From Burkholderiales bacterium (GTDB taxonomy: Bacteria > Pseudomonadota > Gammaproteobacteria > Burkholderiales > Chitinimonadaceae), in the NCBI GenBank assembly GCA_019234745.1, contig JAFAKZ010000048.1, forward strand, positions 1 to 5,472: DNA of 5,472 nt. Direction: 5' to 3'. Under the pieces are notes generated by a model that was not told the DNA's origin, did no database searches, and saw nothing but the letters and a program-made list of their open reading frames with translations. Positions 1 through 4,333 of the stretch are shown here, piece after piece. Each line of letters starts with the position of its first letter. Position 1 is the first letter of the stretch. A program made the translations under genes and the position numbers.

Positions 1-18
1 AACGTATTGGACATCAAG

Positions 19-41
19 GCCCGCCATCTGGCGGGCTTTTT
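19..41 (+). terminator. Rho-independent terminator upstream of the lysis cassette
   Basis: A perfect 7-bp GC-rich stem (GCCCGCC at 19-25, GGCGGGC at 30-36) closes a 4-nt loop and is followed directly by five T residues at 37-41. The flanking A16, A17 and G18 can extend the stem into the T-run. The T-run lies only on the right, so it acts on rightward transcripts. It most likely ends the transcript of an off-window phage gene, by analogy with related prophages a tail gene (inference). It ends 16 nt before the first lysis gene. Confidence 0.85.
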
Positions 42-57
42 CATTCTGGAGAACGCC

Positions 58-240
58 ATGCCAAGCGACTTGAACGACGAGCAAAAAGCCAGGCTGCTCG
101 AAATGCTGGATACCTGGGACGATGTGCATCGTGCCATCAAGTTTCTGAAATTCCTCGGCCATGCCATGGGCTGGATGCTGGGCCTGGGGGCCTCGTTCGC
201 CATCATCTGGGGTGCAACCCACGGAGGGAAAACGCCATGA
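58..240 (+). CDS. Small single-pass membrane protein of the lysis cassette (candidate holin or antiholin)
   Basis: The protein is 60 residues. It has a charged, probably helical N-terminal half (residues about 3-32, rich in Asp, Glu, Lys and Arg) and then one hydrophobic segment at about residues 33-53 (GHAMGWMLGLGASFAIIWGA), ending in a short polar tail. The ATG at 58 is chosen because GGAGA (48-52) sits 5 nt upstream; the only upstream in-frame start, TTG at 7, would put the terminator hairpin inside the gene. Its stop overlaps the endolysin start (ATGA at 237-240), so the two are translationally coupled. Small one-segment membrane proteins directly before an endolysin are often holins or holin regulators in phages of proteobacteria. 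I cannot assign a holin family, so function rests on position and topology. It could instead be an antiholin to the second membrane protein at 728. Confidence 0.7.
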   Translation: MPSDLNDEQKARLLEMLDTWDDVHRAIKFLKFLGHAMGWMLGLGASFAIIWGATHGGKTP

Positions 241-692
241 TCACCAGCACCCGTGGCATTGCGCTGATCAAGCAGTTCGAGGGCTGCAGGCTGACGGCCT
301 ATCTGTGTCCGGCAGGCGTTGCGACCATAGGCGTGGGCCATACCGGCAGCGACGTGACGCTGGCCGATGTGCGGCACGGCAGGACGATCACCCAGGCGCA
401 GGCGGATGCCTTGCTGGCGCGCGATCTGCGCACGACGGAGGCGGCCGTGTCGCGCTGCGTGAAGGTGGCGCTGACGCAAGGCCAGTTCGATGCGCTGGTT
501 TCCTTTGCCTACAACCTGGGCGCCGGCACGCTGCAGCGTGCCAGCCTGCTGGCTTCGCTCAACCAGGGCGACTACGCCGGCGCGGCCAATGACTTGCTCG
601 ACTACGTGTCTGCCCACGTGAACGGCGTGCGGCGCGTGCTGCCAGGACTGGTGGCGCGGCGCCGTGCCGAGCAGGCCTTATTCAACGCTTGA
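237..692 (+). CDS. Phage endolysin, GH24 (T4/P22-type) lysozyme
   Basis: This 151-residue protein is a muramidase of glycoside hydrolase family 24, which cuts the MurNAc-GlcNAc beta-1,4 bond of peptidoglycan at host lysis. The signature lies at residues 14-36: F-E15-G, AYLC24PAG, T30-IGVGHT. E15 is the general acid (T4 Glu11) and T30 matches T4 Thr26. The T4 Asp20 position holds Cys24, a variant seen in many phage lysozymes and compatible with activity, since T4 lysozyme D20C is known to stay active. The usual GH24 C-terminal pattern GLxxRRxxExxLF is at residues 137-149. Length is normal for the family. No signal peptide or signal-anchor segment precedes the catalytic Glu, so export should need a holin pore. 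GGAGGG (223-228) lies 8 nt before ATG 237, and the start overlaps the previous stop by 4 nt. Confidence 0.95.
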   Translation: MITSTRGIALIKQFEGCRLTAYLCPAGVATIGVGHTGSDVTLADVRHGRTITQAQADALLARDLRTTEAAVSRCVKVALTQGQFDALVSFAYNLGAGTLQRASLLASLNQGDYAGAANDLLDYVSAHVNGVRRVLPGLVARRRAEQALFNA

Positions 693-727
693 AGCAAATC
701 AAACGACCCACTCAACAGGAAGACGTC

Positions 728-937
728 ATGTACAAGAAACTGCTTGAACTGATTACGGGCGACGACAACACCACGCTCGACCCCCATTTCGCCCTTGGGG
801 TGCTGGCGGTGCTGATCGGCCTGGGCTTGGAAGTCTACGCGGTGGCGGCCGGCAAGGCTTTCGACCTGCAAGGTTTTGGCATCGGTGCTGGTGCCCTGAT
901 CGCTGGTATGGGCGCCGGCAAGAAGCTGTCGGGTTGA
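728..937 (+). CDS. Small two-segment membrane protein (candidate phage holin)
   Basis: The protein is 69 residues. A short polar N-terminus (MYKKLLELITGDDNTTLDP) is followed by a hydrophobic segment at about residues 21-41, a short loop (GKAFDLQ), and a second Gly/Ala-rich hydrophobic segment at about 49-63, ending in GKKLSG. Two segments with both termini polar and a basic C-terminus resemble class II holins, which sit in the inner membrane and release the endolysin. The ATG at 728 is preceded by AGGAAG (717-722) at 5 nt. An in-frame TTG at 689 would overlap the endolysin stop region and has no better ribosome site. The gene starts 35 nt after the endolysin and its stop touches the Rz start. 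No specific holin family was recognised, so the call rests on topology and position. Confidence 0.72.
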   Translation: MYKKLLELITGDDNTTLDPHFALGVLAVLIGLGLEVYAVAAGKAFDLQGFGIGAGALIAGMGAGKKLSG

Positions 938-939
938 GC

Positions 940-1449
940 ATGTTCCTTACGCTCATTCCCTTTCCCTGCCGCGTGCTGGCGCTGCTAGCACTGGCCACCG
1001 CGTTGACCGGCTTCGGCTACGTCAAGGGCCTGTGCCATCAGCAGGCACTCGATGCGCGCGCCGCCTTGGGGCAAGTCGAGGCGGCACGTCGTGTCGAGGC
1101 GCACGAAGCGGCCATCACGAACGAAGCCGACGCGGTGCACTTCCAGCACGTCGAGGCGGCCCGCGTCGTCTACCAAACCGTTACGAAGGAGGTTATCCGT
1201 TATGCGCAAGATCCTGGCGCTGTTGTTCGTCTTGACGCTGGTTGGGTGCGGGACCACGACGATGCCGCTCTTGGCGTCGTGTCCGACCCTGCCGGTACCG
1301 CCGGCCGATCTGATGCAGGCAGCACCAGCGTTACAGCCGCTGATGCCCTTGAAACCGTTACCGACAACTACGCCAGCTGTAACGCCACCCGCCAGCAATT
1401 GATCGACTTGCAGAATTGGGTACGGGCAGAGATGAGAGCGAGCCCGTAA
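940..1449 (+). CDS. Rz-like i-spanin (inner-membrane spanin subunit)
   Basis: The protein is 169 residues from ATG 940. A hydrophobic anchor at residues about 9-27 (around VLALLALATALTGFGYV) is followed by a periplasmic domain. The stretch at residues about 35-90 is rich in Ala, Glu, Gln and His and probably forms a coiled coil. The C-terminal part, with NYASCNATRQQLIDLQNWV at about 143-161, matches the end seen in Rz proteins of betaproteobacterial phages. With Rz1, Rz bridges the inner and outer membranes and disrupts the outer membrane after peptidoglycan is cut. The start is uncertain: a TTG at 934 overlaps the previous stop (TTGA) and would add two residues, with AAGAAG (920-925) 8 nt upstream; ATG 940 follows the stop by 2 nt but has only a weak GGG ahead of it. 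The rz1 gene lies entirely inside this gene in the +1 frame. Confidence 0.88.
   Translation: MFLTLIPFPCRVLALLALATALTGFGYVKGLCHQQALDARAALGQVEAARRVEAHEAAITNEADAVHFQHVEAARVVYQTVTKEVIRYAQDPGAVVRLDAGWVRDHDDAALGVVSDPAGTAGRSDAGSTSVTAADALETVTDNYASCNATRQQLIDLQNWVRAEMRASP
1186..1192 (+). promoter_or_regulatory. Strong internal ribosome binding site for rz1
   Basis: AAGGAGG, a near-perfect match to the anti-Shine-Dalgarno, lies inside the Rz coding sequence 9 nt upstream of ATG 1202, which is out of frame with Rz. It shows that the embedded reading frame is translated and fixes its start against upstream in-frame alternatives. Confidence 0.88.
1202..1402 (+). CDS. Rz1-like o-spanin lipoprotein, embedded in Rz
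   Basis: The protein is 66 residues, encoded wholly within the Rz gene in the +1 frame. It has a classic lipoprotein signal: MRK, a hydrophobic core (ILALLFVLTL) and a lipobox LVG-C16, so Cys16 should be lipidated and anchored to the inner leaflet of the outer membrane. The mature 51 residues are proline-rich (13 Pro), as in lambda Rz1, and contain a second Cys at residue 27. It pairs with the Rz C-terminus across the periplasm. The nested arrangement is the lambda type, in which rz1 lies entirely within rz. The start is fixed by the AAGGAGG at 1186-1192. Codon use is constrained by the overlap, so only the signal, lipobox, prolines and ribosome site support it, but together these are decisive. 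Confidence 0.9.
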   Translation: MRKILALLFVLTLVGCGTTTMPLLASCPTLPVPPADLMQAAPALQPLMPLKPLPTTTPAVTPPASN

Positions 1450-1483
1450 CCCGGCGCCAGGGTAGGGCGCAGCAGGGTACGTG

Positions 1484-2395
1484 CTACCAGGCCGCGCCCG
1501 TCAGTGTCTTCGAAATCTCCCATAGCTGCGCGGAAGACTGCTCGTCCAGCGCTCGCCGCATGATGCGGGCCACCTTCGGATGGCCTTGCATCTCCCCGAA
1601 TCCGGAGGGGCCGATATAGCTCCCGGCCGGTACATTTGCTGCCGTGGCCGCATAGAGCGAGGGCAAAGCACCCGCTTCCGCCGATTGAGTGAAGAACGGA
1701 GCCAGCCATCGGACGGCGGCCCACAACGCACCGCCTTGGCTCGCCGGGCCATTGGCGATCAAGTCCGTGTTGGCCCAGCCGGGGTGCGCTGCGATGCTCT
1801 GTATCTGCCAGTCCGCCGCATCGCTTTGGCGTTGCAGTTCCAGCGCAAACATCAGCATGGCCAGCTTGGACTGTGCGTAGGTACGCCATGGGCTGTAGCG
1901 GCGTGCGGCCTGCAAATCGTCGAAATCGATGCGGCCGCGCCTGTGTGCCAGGCTCGCCAAGCTCACCACGCGTTTGCCCCTGAGCAAGGGGAGTAGCTTG
2001 GCTGTGAGCGCGAAGTGGCCGAGATAGTTGGTGCCGAACTGTAGCTCGAAACCGTCGGCTGTCTCCTGGCGCCGTAGTGGCGCCATCACGCCCGCATTGT
2101 TGACCAGGCAGTCGATAGGGCGGCCGTCATCCAGCATCTGCCGGGCAAAGGCGTAGACCGAAGCGAGGTCGGCCAGGTCCAGCTTGCCAAAATGCAAGCG
2201 TGCCTCGGGGTAGCGCGCGCGGATGCCGCGCATGGCGCCATCGACTTTCTCCTCGTTTCGCCCGGCCAGGATGACTTCGGCGCCCGAGCCGGCAAGGGCC
2301 TTTGCCGTCTCGTAGCCGATGCCGCTCGTGGCGCCGGTGACGACGATACGTTTACCTGTTTGCGGCGGGATATCCCGCATCGTCCATGCCTGCAT
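1484..2395 (-). CDS. Short-chain dehydrogenase/reductase (retinol dehydrogenase-like SDR)
   Basis: The protein is 303 residues, a classical SDR with one Rossmann fold that probably uses NADP(H). Features from the N-terminus: the TGATSGIG dinucleotide loop (20-27); Arg46 in AGRN after the second strand, typical of NADP preference; Asp73 in LDL; NNAG at 99-102; Asn123 in NYLG; catalytic Ser148; and Y173-x3-K177. The C-terminal part, with the GSYIGPSGFGE stretch and LWEISKTLTG, matches the branch related to retinol dehydrogenases and WWOX-like oxidoreductases, though the bacterial substrate is unknown. ATG 2395 is preferred because GAGG (2402-2405 on the complement) is 6 nt upstream; TTG 2407 would overlap the preceding stop and add four residues. 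It is the second gene of an operon, 8 nt after the metallo-hydrolase. It faces the phage cassette tail to tail, 34 nt apart, with no clear terminator between them. Confidence 0.92.
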   Translation of the reverse strand: MQAWTMRDIPPQTGKRIVVTGATSGIGYETAKALAGSGAEVILAGRNEEKVDGAMRGIRARYPEARLHFGKLDLADLASVYAFARQMLDDGRPIDCLVNNAGVMAPLRRQETADGFELQFGTNYLGHFALTAKLLPLLRGKRVVSLASLAHRRGRIDFDDLQAARRYSPWRTYAQSKLAMLMFALELQRQSDAADWQIQSIAAHPGWANTDLIANGPASQGGALWAAVRWLAPFFTQSAEAGALPSLYAATAANVPAGSYIGPSGFGEMQGHPKVARIMRRALDEQSSAQLWEISKTLTGAAW

Positions 2396-2401
2396 GCAAT
2401 G

Positions 2402-2405
2402 CCTC
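2402..2405 (-). promoter_or_regulatory. Ribosome binding site of the SDR gene, overlapping the upstream stop
   Basis: GAGG read on the complement is 6 nt upstream of ATG 2395 and overlaps the TGA stop of the hydrolase gene (2404-2406). The overlap suggests translational coupling and supports ATG 2395 over TTG 2407. Confidence 0.6.
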
Positions 2406-3438
2406 AAGCTGTTTGGGTCGTGCAGATGGCGTCACGCCATTCGCGGCGTTCAGCCACGTCGTGCCACCAGTGTGGATGGTACTGGTCGTCCTGTATAGCG
2501 ACCGCTTCGCCCATCCTTGGCGTAACTAGCGGCACCTTCGCTGCAGCGGCCAGCGCGGCGATCCGTTCGAACGGGTCCTGCCAGGCGTGGAAGGCCAGGT
2601 CGAAGGTGCCGTTATGGATGGGGAGCAGGCGTTGGCCACGCAGGTCGATATGCGCCTGCAAGGTCTCTTCCGGCTGCATATGCACACCGGGCCAGTTCTC
2701 GTCGTAGGCGCCCGTTTCCATCAGCGTCAAATCGAACGGGCCATACTGCTCGCCGATCCGGCGGAAGCCGGCGAAATAGCCGGAGTCACCGCTGAAGAAG
2801 ATGCGCGCCGTGTCCGTCATGATTACCCAGGACGCCCACAGGGTGCGGTTGCCGTCGAACAGGCCGCGGCCTGAGAAATGCTGCGACGGCGTTGCGGCAA
2901 ATTGGATGCCGGCGACTTCCGTTTCTTCCCACCAATCCAGTTGGCGCACCTTCTCGCCAGCTACGCCCCACGATATCAGAATATCGCCCACGCCCTTGGG
3001 GGTCAGGAAGTATTCCACCTTGCCGGCCAATTGCAGGATCGCGCCGTGGTCCAGATGGTCGTAGTGGTCGTGCGACAGGATCACCCCCTTGATCGGTGGC
3101 AATTCGGCGATGCCGATAGGGGGCTGATGGAAGCGTTTCGGCCCTGCCCACTGCACGGGCGATGCACGCTCGGAGAAGACTGGATCGGTCAACCAGAAGT
3201 CGCCGTTCAGCTTCAGCAGTACGGTCGAATGGCCAAGGCGGAACACGGACTGATTCGGTGCAGCCTGCAAGGCTTCCCGGGTGAGTGCCTGGACAGGGAT
3301 ATCGCCGCCGGGTCGGCTATTGGCTGGCTTCTGGAACAGCATGCGGAAGATGATGCGCAGCGCCTTTCCAAGTCCGCCCTGATTGGCCTTGGGCGCATTG
3401 TGGTAGGGAAGGGCGGCGCTTTGCTTGGCTTGGCTCAT
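2404..3438 (-). CDS. Metallo-beta-lactamase-fold hydrolase, NAPE-PLD/UlaG-like (Lactamase_B_2)
   Basis: The protein is 344 residues with a full di-metal hydrolase core. Predicted ligands in order are H123-x-H125-x-D127-H128 (SHDHYDHLD), H187 (SQHFSGRG), bridging D218 (FSGDSGY) and H275 (PIHNGTFDLAFH). The opening RLGHSTVLLKL (67-77), the TDPVFSERASPVQ stretch (84-96) and GPKRFHQPP (99-107) are typical of the family of N-acyl-phosphatidylethanolamine phospholipase D and its many bacterial relatives. Family membership is clear, but the bacterial substrate (lipid phosphodiester, lactone or other) cannot be told. There is no convincing signal peptide, so it is probably cytoplasmic or membrane-peripheral; the basic, hydrophobic stretch at 25-36 might contact membrane. 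ATG 3438 is chosen because GAGGA lies 8 nt upstream; the longer GTG start at 3483 would fall inside the operator and promoter. It is the first gene of the operon with the SDR, divergent from the TetR regulator. Confidence 0.92.
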   Translation of the reverse strand: MSQAKQSAALPYHNAPKANQGGLGKALRIIFRMLFQKPANSRPGGDIPVQALTREALQAAPNQSVFRLGHSTVLLKLNGDFWLTDPVFSERASPVQWAGPKRFHQPPIGIAELPPIKGVILSHDHYDHLDHGAILQLAGKVEYFLTPKGVGDILISWGVAGEKVRQLDWWEETEVAGIQFAATPSQHFSGRGLFDGNRTLWASWVIMTDTARIFFSGDSGYFAGFRRIGEQYGPFDLTLMETGAYDENWPGVHMQPEETLQAHIDLRGQRLLPIHNGTFDLAFHAWQDPFERIAALAAAAKVPLVTPRMGEAVAIQDDQYHPHWWHDVAERREWRDAICTTQTA

Positions 3439-3446
3439 ATGCAGTG

Positions 3447-3451
3447 TCCTC
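3447..3451 (-). promoter_or_regulatory. Ribosome binding site deciding the hydrolase start
   Basis: GAGGA on the complement lies 8 nt before ATG 3438. It supports this start over the GTG at 3483, which would need transcription to begin upstream of the palindromic operator. Confidence 0.7.
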
Positions 3452-3473
3452 AGAGATGACCGCGATCTAAATT

Positions 3474-3489
3474 TACACTGCACAGTGTA
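3474..3489. promoter_or_regulatory. Operator 1: perfect inverted repeat (TACACTG-CA-CAGTGTA)
   Basis: Two 7-bp arms are perfect reverse complements around a 2-bp centre (16 bp in all). It lies between the divergent hydrolase and TetR genes and overlaps the proposed leftward -10 (3484-3489). Size, symmetry and place are what is expected for a TetR-family dimer site. That the neighbouring TetR protein binds here is inference. Confidence 0.72.
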
Positions 3490-3512
3490 GTTTTGTTTTT
3501 GGGAAAAGTAAA
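3484..3512 (-). promoter_or_regulatory. Candidate sigma-70 promoter for the hydrolase-SDR operon
   Basis: On the complement, TTTACT (-35, 3512-3507) and TACACT (-10, 3489-3484) are spaced by 17 bp, each matching 4 of 6 consensus bases. Transcription would start near 3477, giving a leader of about 39 nt to ATG 3438. The -10 lies inside operator 1 and the -35 overlaps operator 2. The hexamers are weak, so the call leans on geometry. Confidence 0.45.
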
Positions 3513-3528
3513 CTAATCAGTGTAAAAT
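3499..3528 (+). promoter_or_regulatory. Candidate sigma-70 promoter for the TetR gene
   Basis: TTGGGA (-35, 3499-3504) and TAAAAT (-10, 3523-3528, 5 of 6) are spaced by 18 bp. Transcription would start near 3535, about 18 nt before ATG 3553, which favours that start over ATG 3541. Operator 2 fills the spacer and touches the -10, so binding there would block the promoter, consistent with autorepression. Confidence 0.5.
3509..3524. promoter_or_regulatory. Operator 2: degenerate copy of the inverted repeat
   Basis: TAAACTAATCAGTGTA matches operator 1 at 12 of 16 positions: the right arm is exact and the left arm keeps 5 of 7 bases. Its start is 35 bp from that of operator 1. It covers the rightward -10 edge and the leftward -35. 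It is probably a second, weaker site for the same regulator (inference). Confidence 0.55.
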
Positions 3529-3542
3529 GAACATAACGATAT

Positions 3543-3547
3543 GGAAG
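3543..3547 (+). promoter_or_regulatory. Ribosome binding site deciding the TetR start
   Basis: GGAAG lies 5 nt upstream of ATG 3553, whereas ATG 3541 has no purine-rich site at proper distance. This favours the 206-residue form over the 210-residue one. Confidence 0.55.
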
Positions 3548-3552
3548 ACACC

Positions 3553-4173
3553 ATGAGCACCGCACCACGACTCACCGACCGCAAACGCGAAGCCATCGTC
3601 CAGGCGGCCATCGCCGAGTTCCGCCAGAACGGCTTCGAGACGACCAGCATGGACCGCATCGCCGATACGGCGTGCGTTTCCAAGCGCACCGTCTATAACC
3701 ACTTTCCGAGCAAGGACGAGTTGTTTGCCGAGATACTGCAGCAGCTGTGGCAGCGCAGTGGGCAGGAGGACGAGCTGCACTTTGCGCCAGACGTGCCGCT
3801 TCGTACGCAACTGCTGTCCATGCTGGGACACAAGCTGCAGGTGATGAGTGACGATAACTTCCTGGACCTCGCCCGTATTGTCGTGGCGGCGACCATCCAT
3901 TCGCCCGAGCGGGCGCAGGGCATGATCGCGCGCATTGCCGAGAAGGAAAGCAGCATGGTGCGCTGGATCGAACAGGCGCAGGCAGCGGGGCTGCTTCGGC
4001 CGGCCGATGCCAGCATTGCAGCGCAGCAATTCCACGCGCTGGTGAAGGCCTTCGCCTTCTGGCCGCAGATCACGCTGGGCATGCCGGTGCTCACGCCCGA
4101 ACAGCAGCATGTCGTTGCGGCATCGGCCGTCGATATGTTCCTTGCCTGCTATCAGATAAAGCCGCAGGCATAG
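3553..4173 (+). CDS. TetR/AcrR-family transcriptional repressor (AefR-like C-terminal region)
   Basis: The protein is 206 residues. The N-terminal TetR_N domain spans about residues 9-57, with helix-turn-helix residues T31-x-M-D-R-I-A (helix 2) and VSKRTVYNHF (42-51, recognition helix), then the PSKDELF motif. The rest is an all-helical ligand-binding and dimer domain. Its layout (LARIVVAATIHSPE, then the paired Phe/Trp region AFAFWPQ near residue 170) resembles AefR-like C-terminal domains; this subfamily call is from memory of pattern and is weaker than the TetR call. ATG 3553 is preferred over ATG 3541 because GGAAG (3543-3547) lies 5 nt ahead and the predicted transcription start leaves almost no leader for 3541. 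It is divergent from the hydrolase-SDR operon across a 114-bp region with two operator copies, so local repression and autoregulation are likely. The inducer is unknown. Confidence 0.93.
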   Translation: MSTAPRLTDRKREAIVQAAIAEFRQNGFETTSMDRIADTACVSKRTVYNHFPSKDELFAEILQQLWQRSGQEDELHFAPDVPLRTQLLSMLGHKLQVMSDDNFLDLARIVVAATIHSPERAQGMIARIAEKESSMVRWIEQAQAAGLLRPADASIAAQQFHALVKAFAFWPQITLGMPVLTPEQQHVVAASAVDMFLACYQIKPQA

Positions 4174-4245
4174 GTGCTGGCCGCCCGGCTTACGGCAGCG
4201 TCGACCCGCGCGGAAGCCTATGTTTTGTAGGGCGAAAGGCGGTCG

Positions 4246-4272
4246 TTATCGGCTGAACGGCGCTTTACTTTA
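4246..4272 (-). promoter_or_regulatory. Sigma-28 (FliA)-like flagellar promoter facing left
   Basis: On the complement, TAAAG (4272-4268) is followed by exactly 14 nt and GCCGATAA (4253-4246). This is the enterobacterial FliA consensus spacing (TAAAGTTT-N11-GCCGATAA), with all 13 core bases matched. Transcription would start near 4239 and run leftward, antisense to the TetR gene. No ribosome site or convincing gene follows it on that strand, so it may drive a non-coding or antisense RNA, or may be a chance match in an AT-richer intergenic stretch. Confidence 0.45.
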
Positions 4273-4291
4273 GTTCGGGCTCCGGTATATT
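4264..4291 (+). promoter_or_regulatory. Candidate sigma-70 promoter for the FliD-like gene
   Basis: TTTACT (-35, 4264-4269, 4 of 6) and TATATT (-10, 4286-4291, 5 of 6) are spaced by 16 bp. Transcription would start near 4298, about 36 nt before ATG 4334. The -35 overlaps the leftward sigma-28-like element, so the two could interfere. Evidence is hexamer match and position only. Confidence 0.4.
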
Positions 4292-4333
4292 TTTCGAATA
4301 TGGGGAAACTGGGCCCGACACTACCGTACGATC

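Noticed and set aside
7..57. N-terminal extension of the first lysis gene from TTG at 7
   Set aside because: It would translate through the terminator hairpin and has no better ribosome site than ATG 58, which has GGAGA 5 nt upstream.
237..320. Signal-anchor (SAR) endolysin
   Set aside because: The first residues (MITSTRGIALIKQFEG) are short and interrupted by charged residues ahead of the catalytic Glu15, so there is no membrane segment.
985..1398. Open frame of 137 codons on the - strand opposite Rz/Rz1
   Set aside because: Both + strand frames here have clear spanin features, and the - strand frame has no ribosome site or known pattern.
1462..1487. GGTAG...CTACC pairing between the Rz and SDR genes as a bidirectional terminator
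   Set aside because: Only a few base pairs around a long loop, with no T- or A-run on either side.
3517..4110. A 197-residue open frame antisense to the TetR gene, downstream of the sigma-28-like promoter
   Set aside because: It has no ribosome site or domain pattern and its frame is explained by the codon use of the TetR gene. I keep only the promoter match as a finding.
4176..4199. Hairpin just after the TetR stop (GCTG/CAGC and CCG/CGG with a one-base bulge)
   Set aside because: The 7-bp stem is interrupted by a bulge and no T-run follows, so I do not call it a terminator.
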